Origin: RGIG5612 sp045598285
GTDB taxonomy: Bacteria > Bacillota > Clostridia > Lachnospirales > Lachnospiraceae
Length of the DNA stretch: 64,000 nucleotides
NCBI GenBank assembly: GCA_045598285.1
Contig: JAZLLU010000012.1
Span: 62,001-126,000, forward strand
Reading direction: 5' to 3'
Shown here piece by piece: positions 51,321 to 61,125 of this stretch. How positions within the stretch are numbered: the first letter of the stretch is position 1; every line of letters begins with the position of its first letter. The notes below the pieces were generated by a model. It did not search any database, was not told where the DNA came from, and saw only the letters and a program-made list of their open reading frames with translations. A program made the position numbers and the translations under genes.

Positions 51321-52643
51321 TTAGAAAAACTTGGTTACATCATTAACCAAAACAACAATTGCTAACAAAATAATTAGAACTGCCCCCACCGTTGTAATTA
51401 TTCCTTCGAATTTTTTAGGAATTGGTTTTCCTCTAATAGCTTCAATAATTAAAAGTAAAAATTTTCCACCGTCTAAAGCTGGAATAGGAAGAAGATTTAC
51501 AACGCCTAAGTTTGCACTTAATAAAATAACAATACTTAAAATATTTATAAGTGTAGCAAAAAATCCTGCTGGTGCGGAAGCTGTGTAAGTTGTTTCAACA
51601 ATATCAACAATACCTACTGGCCCGCTAAGCATGTCTAACGAACCCTTACCAGAGAATAAGTATCCAATACTCTTAAATACAGAAACTATTTGATACTTTA
51701 GCTCAGCAAAACTATATTTAATAGTCTCACCTACATTAGCTTTTTTGTTTGCAAGATTGTAAGTAAAACCTGTGGTGTATGCACTTTGTTTTTTTGGCGT
51801 AATAGATGCACTTGTCTCATTTCCACCCCTACGAGTATACGTAATTTCTATTGCATCTTTTCCAATTTTGTTTTTACCAAAGTATTCGTTAAGTTCTAGC
51901 CCGGAATTTATCTTTGTTCCATTAACACTTGTAATAACGTCTCCAGCTTCTAATCCAGCTTTTTCTAACGCAGAACCTTCTATTACTTCAGTAATTTTAG
52001 CTTCAGTATCAGTAGCATAATAAGAAATGCCTAGAACATAATAAGAATATTTTTCAGGCGTTAGACTTATTTTTTGTTTTTTTCCATCTCTTTTAATAGT
52101 AAGATTTATTGTTTTTAATTCCGAGTTAATTGGATGAATATACTCTTCTAAATAAACTTCACGTCCAAAATCAATAACTGTTCCATTATAGTTTGTAATA
52201 ATGTCGCCTTCTTTAAGGCCAGCTCTAAAAGCAGGAGAACCTTCTTCAACAGAAGTTACAACAGCCGGGTCATATCCAGCACTGCCAACAACTATCATTG
52301 CTAAAACAAAAGCCAAAAAGAAGTTAAAAACTGGGCCAGCAAGAACGACGCTCATTCTAGCCCAAACGCTCTTTTTATCAAAAGACCTTTCGTCTTCATT
52401 TTCTTCATCATCATCTTCTAGTGCACCAAGCATAATACAAGACCCACCAAAAGGAATAGCCTTCCATGAAAATCTTGTTCCACTTTTAGCTACCTTACTT
52501 ACGATTCTTGGTCCAAAACCAATCGAAAATTCTTTAACAAATATTCCGTTTTTTTTCGCTAAAATAAAATGTCCAAATTCATGGACTAAAACTAAAAGAC
52601 CTAAAATAACAATTGAAAGAATAATACTAACTGCAACGCTCAT
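51321..52643 (-). CDS. rseP: site-2 protease RseP (M50)
   Basis: 440 residues. An intramembrane zinc protease that cleaves anti-sigma factors and signal peptides. The zinc motif HEFGHF is at about 21-26 in the first membrane helix. Two PDZ-like regions follow (about 125-200 and 205-285; SPAFRAGLKEGDIIT and SALEKAGLEAGDVIT), then further helices and the third zinc ligand motif NLLPIPALDGGKF. Tandem PDZ resembles the E. coli form more than the single-PDZ B. subtilis RasP. It overlaps the dxr 3' end by 17 bases. Confidence 0.93.
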   Translation of the reverse strand: MSVAVSIILSIVILGLLVLVHEFGHFILAKKNGIFVKEFSIGFGPRIVSKVAKSGTRFSWKAIPFGGSCIMLGALEDDDEENEDERSFDKKSVWARMSVVLAGPVFNFFLAFVLAMIVVGSAGYDPAVVTSVEEGSPAFRAGLKEGDIITNYNGTVIDFGREVYLEEYIHPINSELKTINLTIKRDGKKQKISLTPEKYSYYVLGISYYATDTEAKITEVIEGSALEKAGLEAGDVITSVNGTKINSGLELNEYFGKNKIGKDAIEITYTRRGGNETSASITPKKQSAYTTGFTYNLANKKANVGETIKYSFAELKYQIVSVFKSIGYLFSGKGSLDMLSGPVGIVDIVETTYTASAPAGFFATLINILSIVILLSANLGVVNLLPIPALDGGKFLLLIIEAIRGKPIPKKFEGIITTVGAVLIILLAIVVLVNDVTKFF

Positions 52644-53775
52644 TAATTATGTTATCTCCTAAAGTTACTATTTGCTCTAGCGTTGGGTTTTGAATTAATG
52701 TATGATTATCCATCGCCTTTTCGATTTCGTCAGCAATGTCTAGATACTTAATTTCACCTTTTAAGAACTTAGCTACTGCCCTTTCGTTTGCCGCATTGAA
52801 AACCGTTGGCATACTTCCTCCAATTTTAATAGCCTTGTAAGCTAACGCCAATGCCTTAAACGTATTTGTATCTGGTTTTTCAAAGGTAATCTCACCTAAT
52901 TCAAAAAGGTCAACTCTTTTACCTTCTAAAAATCTTCTTTGCGGATAAAAAAGTGCGTACTGAATTGGAAGATGCATATCCGGTGTTCCTATCTGTGCAA
53001 TAATCGCACCATCTTTATATTGAACAGCTGAATGGATTATGCTTTGAGGCTGAATAACAACTTCAATATTTTCTGGTTCAACATCAAAAAGCCATCTAGC
53101 CTCAATAACTTCTAATCCTTTATTTGCAAGTGTAGAAGAATCTATTGTAACTTTCTTTCCCATCGACCAATTTGGATGGTTAAGTGCGTCTTCAAGCGTT
53201 ACATTTTCTAACTCTTCTTTTTTCTTTCCTCTAAAAGGTCCACCAGAAGCAGTTAGAATTATTTTTTCTACTTCTTCTTTTCTTTCCCCGTTCATGCTCT
53301 GAAAGATTGCAGAGTGTTCCGAATCAACCGGGTAAATATTAACCTTTCTTTTTTTAGCTTCGTTTATTATAAGTTCGCCTGCGCAAACCAAAGTTTCTTT
53401 ATTAGCCAATGCAATATCTTTTTTAGCTTTAATCGCTTCCATAGTTGGAATAATTCCAACCATACCCACTATAGCCGTTACAACTACTTTCGCTTTTGGC
53501 GCGGTTGCAACTTTAACTAGTCCTTCTTTTCCTGTATAAATTTCAGGAAATTTCTTAACCTTTAATGCTATAAGTTCTTCCTTAAAAGCATCTAAATTCT
53601 TCGTATCAAAAACGCAAACAAGCTCTGGGGAAAATTCCAAAACCTGTTTTGCGAGAAGTTTAATATTATTATTTGCGCTAAGCGCTACTACATTCAAATC
53701 TGGATTAGCTCTTACAATTTCTAATGTCTGAGTTCCAATTGATCCAGTAGAGCCTAAAATTGAAATGTTTTTCAT
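52627..53775 (-). CDS. dxr: 1-deoxy-D-xylulose 5-phosphate reductoisomerase
   Basis: 382 residues from the ATG at 53775, which overlaps the cdsA stop (TAATG); a TTG six codons upstream is a poorer start because the family begins at MKNISILGSTGSIG. Dxr makes MEP from DXP using NADPH, the committed step of the pathway. The NADPH motif GSTGSIG is at 7-13; ANKETLV, PVDSEHSAIFQ with metal ligands, ASGGPF and KVTIDSSTLANKG are all present. Confidence 0.96.
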   Translation of the reverse strand: MKNISILGSTGSIGTQTLEIVRANPDLNVVALSANNNIKLLAKQVLEFSPELVCVFDTKNLDAFKEELIALKVKKFPEIYTGKEGLVKVATAPKAKVVVTAIVGMVGIIPTMEAIKAKKDIALANKETLVCAGELIINEAKKRKVNIYPVDSEHSAIFQSMNGERKEEVEKIILTASGGPFRGKKKEELENVTLEDALNHPNWSMGKKVTIDSSTLANKGLEVIEARWLFDVEPENIEVVIQPQSIIHSAVQYKDGAIIAQIGTPDMHLPIQYALFYPQRRFLEGKRVDLFELGEITFEKPDTNTFKALALAYKAIKIGGSMPTVFNAANERAVAKFLKGEIKYLDIADEIEKAMDNHTLIQNPTLEQIVTLGDNIINERCS

Positions 53776-54713
53776 TATACGATATTTATCCAAATAGTAA
53801 TTAAAAATACAATTGGTGCTGTCATAATTAAGCTGTCAAATCTGTCTAGCACACCGCCATGTCCCGGGATAATATTTCCGTAATCTTTAATTCCGATTTT
53901 TCTTTTGATTGCTGACGCAGCTAAATCTCCAATTTGACCAGCAGCTGAACCAAAGAAACAAAATACTCCAAATACAATAGGGGCTAATTTAACCATAGGA
54001 ACAAATTGCTGAACTATAAAGCCATAAACAACTCCTAAAATTGCAGAACCTATTAATCCACCTATTGCGCCTTCAATACTCTTTTTAGGTGAAAGTTTAG
54101 GAACAAACGGAGTCGTTCCAAAAAGCATTCCTATAAGGTAAGCAAATATATCTGAACCCCAAGCTGCAATAACTGCAAGCCAAACGAAGAATGCACCTGA
54201 TGGTGGTGTTTCTCTTAAAATGAAAAGAAAAGAAATTGCAACTGGTATAAACATTACTTCGAAAAATCCGGCAAAAACTTGAGAAAGATCGTATCTAGGA
54301 TATGTAAATACAAAAACTGCTAAATCTGCAACCAACAAGAAACCAAAAAGTAATAGTGCAAAGCTAAGTGGTTCTTGGATAAGTGGTATTGTGCTGAATA
54401 TAGAATATTCTAATCCATTAATCGTAATAGGAAGAAGCAATGCATAATAAAGTAGCGTAACAATATATCCGGCCCATGCAAACACGCCCCAATGAAGGCT
54501 TAAAGCCTTATTAAACTCATAAAGTCCAATAAGAGAAATTACAAGTAAAAGAGCCCACATAACAACTCCACCTAAAACAAAAGTTACAACTAATAAAGCT
54601 GCTAAGATAACGCCACTTATTACTCTTAACCAAAAGTTTTTGTTTTTAAAAAGTTTTTTGTTTTTGTCATCTACATATTTTTGTTCTTCACTCATATTAT
54701 TCAACTCCGCCAT
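53775..54713 (-). CDS. cdsA: phosphatidate cytidylyltransferase
   Basis: 312 residues, about eight membrane helices. CdsA makes CDP-diacylglycerol for phospholipid synthesis. The family signature lies near the C-terminus: SAIKRKIGIKDYGNIIPGHGGVLDRFDSL. About 35 hydrophilic residues precede the first helix, a little longer than usual. It overlaps uppS by 17 bases and dxr by one base. Confidence 0.94.
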   Translation of the reverse strand: MAELNNMSEEQKYVDDKNKKLFKNKNFWLRVISGVILAALLVVTFVLGGVVMWALLLVISLIGLYEFNKALSLHWGVFAWAGYIVTLLYYALLLPITINGLEYSIFSTIPLIQEPLSFALLLFGFLLVADLAVFVFTYPRYDLSQVFAGFFEVMFIPVAISFLFILRETPPSGAFFVWLAVIAAWGSDIFAYLIGMLFGTTPFVPKLSPKKSIEGAIGGLIGSAILGVVYGFIVQQFVPMVKLAPIVFGVFCFFGSAAGQIGDLAASAIKRKIGIKDYGNIIPGHGGVLDRFDSLIMTAPIVFLITIWINIV

Positions 54714-55410
54714 ATCTTCTGTCTCGTCCAGAATATTTTTCTATTGCTTTAAGTAATTCTTCTTTATTAAAATCTGGCCATGCTACATCAGTAAAATAAA
54801 ATTCGGTATACGCAAGTTGCCACATTAAAAAGTTTGAAAGTCTTTCTTCACCACTAGTTCGTATAAGCAAATCAGGATCAGGAATATCTTTTGTGTCTAA
54901 GAAATTAGCAAAATTTTCTTCAGTAATATCCTCTAGATTAATTTTACCTTCTTTGGCACAATTAGCTATTTGTTTTACGCTTCTTACTATTTCATCCCTA
55001 GAGCCATAATTAATAGCTATGATAAAAGTAATTCCTGTGTTTTGTTTTGTCTTTTCTTCAAGATTTTCTATTGCTTCAACAATATCAGGAGCTAGTCTAC
55101 TTCTCTCTCCTATAATCTTACAGCGCACATTGTTTTTATTACATTTATCAACTGAATTATTAAGGTAATCTCTAAAAAGATTCATAATAACCTTAACTTC
55201 TTCTAAAGGCCTTGCCCAATTTTCAGTTGAAAAGGCATAAACAGTTAAATACTTAATACCTATATTATCAGCATCTTCTAAAATTTGCTCCAATACATCA
55301 GCGCCGACTTTATGGCCATAAGTTCTAGGCATATGGCGTTTCTTAGCCCATCTGCCATTTCCATCCATTATAATCGCAACATGATTAGGTATCTTTAAAT
55401 CTGAGTTCAT
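54697..55410 (-). CDS. uppS: undecaprenyl diphosphate synthase
   Basis: 237 residues. It elongates farnesyl diphosphate to the C55 carrier lipid of cell-wall synthesis. HVAIIMDGNGRWAKKR carries the catalytic Asp and the diphosphate-binding region; YAFSTENWARP, AINYGSRDEIV and the C-terminal LIRTSGEERLSNFLMWQ complete the family pattern. It follows frr after three bases. Confidence 0.97.
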   Translation of the reverse strand: MNSDLKIPNHVAIIMDGNGRWAKKRHMPRTYGHKVGADVLEQILEDADNIGIKYLTVYAFSTENWARPLEEVKVIMNLFRDYLNNSVDKCNKNNVRCKIIGERSRLAPDIVEAIENLEEKTKQNTGITFIIAINYGSRDEIVRSVKQIANCAKEGKINLEDITEENFANFLDTKDIPDPDLLIRTSGEERLSNFLMWQLAYTEFYFTDVAWPDFNKEELLKAIEKYSGRDRRYGGVE

Positions 55411-55413
55411 AAA

Positions 55414-55968
55414 TTAAACTGTCATCAATTCATCTGTCTTAGCAGTAACAAGTTTATCAATTTCGCTGATATACTTATCTGTAAGTTTTTGAATTTCGTC
55501 TTCTAAATCTTTTCCAGTATCTTCTGGAACTTCGCCGGCTTTCGTAATCTTCTTAATCATATCTACGCCGTCTCTTCTAATATTTCTAATTGCAACTTTA
55601 GAATCTTCGCCTTTTTTCTTAACGTCTTTAGCTAATTCTTTACGACGCTCTTCAGTAAGTTCTGGGAAAACAAGACGAATATTCTTACCATCATTAGTAG
55701 GATTGATTCCAATATCTGAAGCATTAAGAGCTCTTTCAATTTCTTTAACCATATTTGGTTCCCACGGAGAAATAAGAATACTCTTTGGTTCAGGAACAGA
55801 AATATTACCAACTTGTTGAAGTGGTGTTGGTGTTCCATAATAATCAACCATAATCTTATCTAAAATATGCGGGTTAGCTCTTCCTGCTCTAATTCCAGCA
55901 TATTCCTCATTAAGATTATTAAGTGTTTTAGTCATCTTCTCATCATATACTTTTAACTTTTCGTCCAT
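55414..55968 (-). CDS. frr: ribosome recycling factor
   Basis: 184 residues from the ATG at 55968. An ATG two codons upstream is only one base from the AAGGGG site, so the second fits better. RRF splits the post-termination ribosome with EF-G. Motifs: EEYAGIRAGRANPHILD, YYGTPTPLQQVGNISVPE and the long C-terminal helices with RKELAKDVKKKGEDSKVAIRN (a common stretch, shown in part). It follows pyrH in the usual order. Confidence 0.96.
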   Translation of the reverse strand: MDEKLKVYDEKMTKTLNNLNEEYAGIRAGRANPHILDKIMVDYYGTPTPLQQVGNISVPEPKSILISPWEPNMVKEIERALNASDIGINPTNDGKNIRLVFPELTEERRKELAKDVKKKGEDSKVAIRNIRRDGVDMIKKITKAGEVPEDTGKDLEDEIQKLTDKYISEIDKLVTAKTDELMTV

Positions 55969-55985
55969 ATTCATACCCCTTTTTC

Positions 55986-56693
55986 TTAATCTAAAACAAC
56001 ATCAGTTCCATTAAATTTATCATCTGTTAGTGCATTAACTATTGAGTCTTCTCCTTTAAGAGCAAATATTCTAAGTGGAATTTGATGCTCATTAAGAAGT
56101 GCCGAAGCAGTTAAATCAATAACTTCTAATTTCTTTTGAGCCACTTCAGAAATACTAATTTTTTCAAACTTCTTAGCATCTGAATATTTAACTGGATCTT
56201 TATCATAAACTCCGTCAATATTCTTAGCCATCAATATAACTTCTGCTTCTATTTCCATAGCTCTAAGAACAACGCCTGTATCTGTTGTAAAGTAAGGATG
56301 GCCTGTGCCACCAGCAAAAAAGCAAACATAACCATCTTCAAAATATTTATTTGCTTTATCTTTGCTAAATATTTCAGTAACTGTGCCGCATGCCCAAGGA
56401 GTAAATATAACCGTCTTTAAGCCATTAGCCCTTAAATGTTCTGAAACATAAATGCAATTAAGAACTGTAGCAAACATTCCAATTGTATCTGACTTAGTTC
56501 TATCTATTTGGAGATTAGATTTTCCTCTCCATATATTTCCGCCACCAATAACTATGCCAACATCAACTTGAGTTTCAACAATTTTTTTAACTTGTTTAGC
56601 AATTTTTCCAATTTCTTCTTCGTTGTATCCACCACCTTCAAGTCCAATTGCTTCTCCACTAAGTTTTAGCATTATTCTTTTATATTTGCTCAT
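55986..56693 (-). CDS. pyrH: UMP kinase
   Basis: 235 residues. PyrH makes UDP from UMP and ATP and is the first gene of this operon. The amino-acid-kinase fold shows KRIMLKLSGEAIG, IVIGGGNIWRG, DTIGMFATVLNCI and FFAGGTGHPYFTTDTGVVLRA with the GTP-regulated family layout. The ribosome site is AGAGGT. No clear promoter sequence stood out in the short AT-rich gap to the TetR gene, which points the same way and ends just upstream. Confidence 0.96.
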   Translation of the reverse strand: MSKYKRIMLKLSGEAIGLEGGGYNEEEIGKIAKQVKKIVETQVDVGIVIGGGNIWRGKSNLQIDRTKSDTIGMFATVLNCIYVSEHLRANGLKTVIFTPWACGTVTEIFSKDKANKYFEDGYVCFFAGGTGHPYFTTDTGVVLRAMEIEAEVILMAKNIDGVYDKDPVKYSDAKKFEKISISEVAQKKLEVIDLTASALLNEHQIPLRIFALKGEDSIVNALTDDKFNGTDVVLD

Positions 56694-56758
56694 AATTTTA
56701 CCTCTAATTTATTAAAAATATTTGTTCAATTCATGAAAAAATGTATCACTTAATTTTA

Positions 56759-57373
56759 TCATTTTATTTGGTCATTGAAAACCTTAAAAAGACCTTCTCT
56801 CATCATATCATCGAAGAGTTTAAAAAACTCTGGCTTACTAATAATAAAGTCATTAGCAAACCACCATCTAACAGATACAAGGTGATTATAGGCAAAAAGG
56901 TTTGCAAACAAAGACTCCTTAAAGAAAATCTCTTGATTTGTTCTAATTTTTGGGTTTTTTTCGATTCTCTTTGTTAAGATATTCTCAGAAATAGTCTCGA
57001 CCATCTCATCAAAAATATTTCTGTCAATTTGTGCTGTCCAAAGGACTTCATAAATTTCTTTTTTGGTTACAATAAACTCCACTGTTCTTCTAAAAGGCAT
57101 CTTATATTGATCCTCATTAACAGTATCGGGATCAGCGTCAACGAAAGCAACATCGTTGTGTTCCTTAAACTCCTTAAGTGTCTTTGCAATAAATTTGTCT
57201 AAAAGGTCATATTTATCAGCATAGTGTTTATAAAAAGTTGTTCTATTTATACGAGCTTCTTTGCAAAGTGCATCAACTGTTATTTTGTTGAATGGCATTT
57301 TTTTCAAATTGGTAAGTAACGACTTATCAATACTATCTAAAGTTTTAATCACTCTCAAATCTTTAACTTGCAT
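56759..57373 (-). CDS. TetR/AcrR-family transcriptional regulator
   Basis: 204 residues. The N-terminal helix-turn-helix is clear: LLTNLKKMPFNKITVDALCKEARINRTTFYKHYADKYDLLD (residues 19-59, shown as separate well-known blocks). The C-terminal ligand domain (about 90-204) resembles the TetR_C_8 group, which often carries FAYNHLVSVRWWF-like helices. Ligand and targets are unknown; neighbours are pyrH downstream and the peptide transporter operon upstream. A GGGGGA site precedes the ATG. Confidence 0.88.
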   Translation of the reverse strand: MQVKDLRVIKTLDSIDKSLLTNLKKMPFNKITVDALCKEARINRTTFYKHYADKYDLLDKFIAKTLKEFKEHNDVAFVDADPDTVNEDQYKMPFRRTVEFIVTKKEIYEVLWTAQIDRNIFDEMVETISENILTKRIEKNPKIRTNQEIFFKESLFANLFAYNHLVSVRWWFANDFIISKPEFFKLFDDMMREGLFKVFNDQIK

Positions 57374-57449
57374 AATACTATCCCCCCATATTTACTCAAC
57401 ACATTGTTGTATAAACTACATTTATTCTCTTCATTTTAACATTAAAATA

Positions 57450-57484
57450 AAGCCTGCTCAACATAAAAAATTGACTCAGGCTTA
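57450..57484 (-). terminator. terminator after the peptide transporter operon
   Basis: AAGCCTG (57450-57456) pairs with CAGGCTT (57477-57483), extended by TCAA/TTGA. On the minus strand TTTATTTTAATG follows. Confidence 0.75.
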
Positions 57485-57530
57485 ATATTTTTTATTCAGA
57501 TTAGAATGAATTCAAATTAGAAAGAAAACA

Positions 57531-58064
57531 CTATTCTTGCCATTTATTTTTTCCAAGAAAAACAAACATAAATATCATAATTGCAATTAAAATTGCTTTA
57601 AAAATAATGTAAACCAGCCTTGCAACTGTGCATCCTTCAAAACCATTAATTATCAAATAAATAATGCTTCCAACAATGCCGGCACATGCACCGGCACCAG
57701 CAATCAACTCATAAAAAGGAATTGACTTTATTGTTTGTTCATATTTTTTTTTGCTCATTTTCTTTGCATGTTCAGCAAGATTAAGTGAAAAAATGATAAA
57801 AAGAAATACTCCAATGAACTCAATCATATAAGGAATAATAATATATAGAGTGCTTTGCATTGCTTCTATTCTTAAAGAAGCCTCTCCTAAAACAATAGCA
57901 GCTGCTAAAACACAACTAATGATACTAATTATTCTAAATTTCTTAAGTTCTTTTTCGCTTCCCGCATAAAAGTAAGTTTCATCGTCAAATACACCTTCAT
58001 TTGACTTTATCTCTTTATATAGCGGGCGGGCAAAAAATGGGGGTTTATACTTTTTATTTTGCAT
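57531..58064 (-). CDS. integral membrane protein at the end of the peptide transporter operon; function unknown
   Basis: 177 residues. The first 45 residues are hydrophilic (PPFFARPLYKEIKSNEGVF); four membrane helices follow at about 47-67, 72-98, 118-140 and 148-172. A lysine-rich cytoplasmic loop (AKKMSKKKYEQTIKS) lies between helices two and three. No family recognised. The start overlaps the 3' end of oppF by 11 bases, so it is translated from the same mRNA and could be an accessory subunit of the transporter. Confidence 0.75.
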   Translation of the reverse strand: MQNKKYKPPFFARPLYKEIKSNEGVFDDETYFYAGSEKELKKFRIISIISCVLAAAIVLGEASLRIEAMQSTLYIIIPYMIEFIGVFLFIIFSLNLAEHAKKMSKKKYEQTIKSIPFYELIAGAGACAGIVGSIIYLIINGFEGCTVARLVYIIFKAILIAIMIFMFVFLGKNKWQE

Positions 58065-58998
58065 TTTCTAACCAAACTTTTACTTCTTCATCAGTGCCAA
58101 GCACATAATGTGAACCTTCTACATGATGCATAGTTCCTTTGTCATAATCTATTCCACTAGTTTTATAATCGTAAGGAGTTGAAACTTTTCCTTTTTCTGC
58201 CTTTGGATTTGGACTTGGAATAGCATCAATAAGACTTTTTGTATATGGATGCAATGGCTTTGCAAATATTTCTTTTGTTGTTCCAGTTTCAATCATCTTT
58301 CCATAATGAAGAACACCAATTCTATCGGAAATATATTTTACCATCGAAAGGTCATGTGCGATAAAAAGGTACGCACTTCCTGTTTCTTCTTGTATATCCT
58401 TCATAAGGTTAACTACTTGAGCTTGAATAGAAACATCTAATGCAGAAATACATTCATCCGCAATTATCAAATTAGGATTCATAATAAGTGCTCTAGCTAT
58501 TCCTACTCTTTGACGTTGTCCACCAGAAAACTGGTATGGATATCTATCATAATGTTCTTTTGCTAATCCTACCTTTGCTAATATTGCATCAATTTTTTCT
58601 CTACGCTCTTCCGGCGAAGAATAACTATTATGAATATCAAGGCCTTCGCCTATAATATCGCCAATTTTCTTTCTTGGATTTAGTGAAGCCATAGGATCTT
58701 GGAAAATCATCTGCATTTTTGTGCGCAATTCGTTTCTAGTTTCCTTATTTATTCTTCCTGTAATTTCTCTTCCGTTGAAAGTAATCTTTCCAGAAGTTGG
58801 CTCATAAAGTTTAATTATTCCTCGTCCAATTGTGGTTTTACCTGAACCAGATTCTCCAACAAGACCATATGTTTCACCTGGATAAATTTCAAAGCTAACA
58901 TCATCTACCGCTTTAACAGTAAACTTTGAACGTGCCTTAAAATATTGTTTCATGTTTTCAACTTTTAAAATCGGCTCTGCATTATAATTCGCTGCCAT
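58054..58998 (-). CDS. oppF: oligopeptide ABC transporter ATPase OppF-type
   Basis: 314 residues from the ATG at 58998, nine bases after GGAGG; an ATG two codons upstream is too close to that site. Walker A GESGSGKTT (about 46-54), signature QFSGGQRQRVGIARAL, Walker B LIIADECISALDVS and the oligopeptide-transporter C-terminal segment LHPYTKSLIDAIPSPNP. It powers peptide import together with OppD on the cytoplasmic side. Confidence 0.94.
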   Translation of the reverse strand: MAANYNAEPILKVENMKQYFKARSKFTVKAVDDVSFEIYPGETYGLVGESGSGKTTIGRGIIKLYEPTSGKITFNGREITGRINKETRNELRTKMQMIFQDPMASLNPRKKIGDIIGEGLDIHNSYSSPEERREKIDAILAKVGLAKEHYDRYPYQFSGGQRQRVGIARALIMNPNLIIADECISALDVSIQAQVVNLMKDIQEETGSAYLFIAHDLSMVKYISDRIGVLHYGKMIETGTTKEIFAKPLHPYTKSLIDAIPSPNPKAEKGKVSTPYDYKTSGIDYDKGTMHHVEGSHYVLGTDEEVKVWLENAK

Positions 58999-60067
58999 CT
59001 GCATTCGCCTCCTTTAACATTCGATCAATACGTTTTCTTAATTCTTCTGGCATCTGAGTCTTTGGAGCTCTTGGATCCAAAAGCCATGTAGCCGCATAAT
59101 GTGTTTCAGATACCTTAAACATAGGTGGCTCTGCAAGTTTATCTACCTTAAGCGCAAATTGGTTTCTAGGCGCAAAAGCATCACCCTTAATTTCATGCAA
59201 AAGGTTTGGAGGCGAACCAGGAATTGTATAAAGTCTTGCATCATCAGTATTTAAGTCTGGCATTGCCGAAAGAAGTCCCCATGTATAAGGATGTTTAGGA
59301 TCGTAGAAAATTTCGTCTACGTTTCCAACTTCAACAATTTTACCTGCGTACATAACATTTACATAATCTGCTACTCTCGCAACAACTCCAAGGTCGTGTG
59401 TAATATAAATAACACTTATTCCTCTTTCTCTTTGAAGTTTTTTAATAAGATCAAGTATTTTTGCCTGAATAGTAACGTCCAACGCTGTCGTAGGTTCATC
59501 GCAAATAAGAAGCTCTGGGTTACATGAAATAGCTATAGCAATTACAACCCTTTGTCTCATACCGCCAGAAAGTTGATGAGGATATTGTTTCATTCTTTTT
59601 TCTGGATTCGTAATTCCAACTTCCGTTAAAAGTTCAATTGCTCTTTTGTTAGCATCTTCTTTTTTCATTCCCATGTGCATAATCATACTTTCTGTAAGCT
59701 GATTGCCTATAGTCATAGTAGGATCAAGACTTGTCATAGGATCTTGAAATACCATCGCAACATGTTTGCCATTAATATTTTTTCTTAACCATTTTTTATC
59801 TTTTTTTAGAAGTTCAATAGTTCTTAGCTCATTAAATTCATCGTAGTACGTGTAATCAATTTCTCCGCTATTAATTACTGCATTACCAGCTAAAATACCC
59901 ATAACGGTTTTCATAACAACTGATTTACCTGAGCCAGACTCTCCAACTATTGCAACTGTCTCGCCTCTTTCTAAGTCTAAGTTTACTCCTCTAATAGCGT
60001 GTACTTTACCCGCATTAGTATTAAAGGTGAGGTCTAAGTTTTTTATATTTAATATTTTATCTGCCAT
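58982..60067 (-). CDS. oppD: oligopeptide ABC transporter ATPase OppD-type
   Basis: 361 residues. Walker A GESGSGKSV (about 40-48), QDPMTSLDPTMTIG, signature QLSGGMRQRVVIAIAI, Walker B LLICDEPTTALDVT, and the C-terminal HPYTWGLLSAMPDLN with the extended region that in this group binds an iron-sulphur cluster or contacts OppF. Two conserved Cys of that cluster were not evident to me. It begins 14 bases after oppC and overlaps oppF. Confidence 0.94.
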   Translation of the reverse strand: MADKILNIKNLDLTFNTNAGKVHAIRGVNLDLERGETVAIVGESGSGKSVVMKTVMGILAGNAVINSGEIDYTYYDEFNELRTIELLKKDKKWLRKNINGKHVAMVFQDPMTSLDPTMTIGNQLTESMIMHMGMKKEDANKRAIELLTEVGITNPEKRMKQYPHQLSGGMRQRVVIAIAISCNPELLICDEPTTALDVTIQAKILDLIKKLQRERGISVIYITHDLGVVARVADYVNVMYAGKIVEVGNVDEIFYDPKHPYTWGLLSAMPDLNTDDARLYTIPGSPPNLLHEIKGDAFAPRNQFALKVDKLAEPPMFKVSETHYAATWLLDPRAPKTQMPEELRKRIDRMLKEANADGSEL

Positions 60068-60081
60068 TCTTTCCCCCTCCT

Positions 60082-61125
60082 TTACATATCTTCAATACGA
60101 GGAGCTAACGCTTCACGTATTCCATCACCAACGAAATTAAATGCAAGCATCAAAAGAGCCAAAACAATAACAGGTGGTAATATTTGATAAGGCAAAGTTG
60201 TTATGTTATTAAATCCATCTTCAATCAATGAACCTATAGAACATTGAGGAAGAACAATACCAACACCTACGAATGAGAGGAATGCCTCTGTAAAAATAGC
60301 TGTTGGAATTGAGAACATAACTTGAGTAATAATTGGGCCAATAGTATTTGGAAGAACATCCTTAAATATAATACGGAAGTTTTTAGCACCCAGTGTTTTA
60401 CTAGCCATAATATATTCTTGTTCTTTTATCTTGAGCATTTCAGCTCTGGCGATTTTACTCATGCCGATCCACTCTGTAAGTAACAAAGTTACAATAACAA
60501 GCCAAATACCTTTTGGCATAAAGGTAGCAAGAACACCTACAATAACCAAACGCGGTATACTGTATGCGACTTCAACAAACCGCTGCATGCAAATGTCCGT
60601 CGCCCCTCCAAAATATCCTGATATAAGTCCAAAACTCATACCAATCAACATGTCTATAACAATTGTAATTACTGCAATTAAAAGCGAAATTCTTGCGCCA
60701 TACCAAACTCTAGTCCATAAATCGCGTCCTAGTGAATCTGTTCCAAAAATAAAAGTATGCTCAGCAAATTCATCTGTATAATCTTCGCCTGTAAAAAGTT
60801 TATGCAAAGCCGGAACATGTGGCTTCATACTTCTTGCAGTAACCTCTTGTCCATTAACTTGTTTTGATACAATCTCTTTGTAACCATATTTATTAAACAT
60901 AGGTCCAAAAATTGCTAAAATAAGAATAATCGTAATAATAGCAAGACCTATAACCGCTCTAGTATTACGGAAAAACCTAGTGAATACGCCTTTCCAAAAT
61001 CCCATAGACGCATAGTTTTTGTCTGTTGTAATATCATTACTATCATCAAAAACAAAGTCATTTTCCGTAGGCACGTACGCTTGTACTATTTCCGGTTCAA
61101 AAGAGGCTTTTAATTTTTTACTCAT
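60082..61125 (-). CDS. oppC: oligopeptide ABC transporter permease OppC-type
   Basis: 347 residues. An N-terminal cytoplasmic segment of about 45 residues, a first helix (AVIGLAIITIILILAIFG), an extracytoplasmic loop (about 70-130) and five further helices. The permease-ATPase contact (EAA) motif is in AEMLKIKEQEYIMASKTLGAKNFRIIFKDVLPN region, residues about 230-262. It overlaps oppB by four bases (ATGA). Confidence 0.93.
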   Translation of the reverse strand: MSKKLKASFEPEIVQAYVPTENDFVFDDSNDITTDKNYASMGFWKGVFTRFFRNTRAVIGLAIITIILILAIFGPMFNKYGYKEIVSKQVNGQEVTARSMKPHVPALHKLFTGEDYTDEFAEHTFIFGTDSLGRDLWTRVWYGARISLLIAVITIVIDMLIGMSFGLISGYFGGATDICMQRFVEVAYSIPRLVIVGVLATFMPKGIWLVIVTLLLTEWIGMSKIARAEMLKIKEQEYIMASKTLGAKNFRIIFKDVLPNTIGPIITQVMFSIPTAIFTEAFLSFVGVGIVLPQCSIGSLIEDGFNNITTLPYQILPPVIVLALLMLAFNFVGDGIREALAPRIEDM

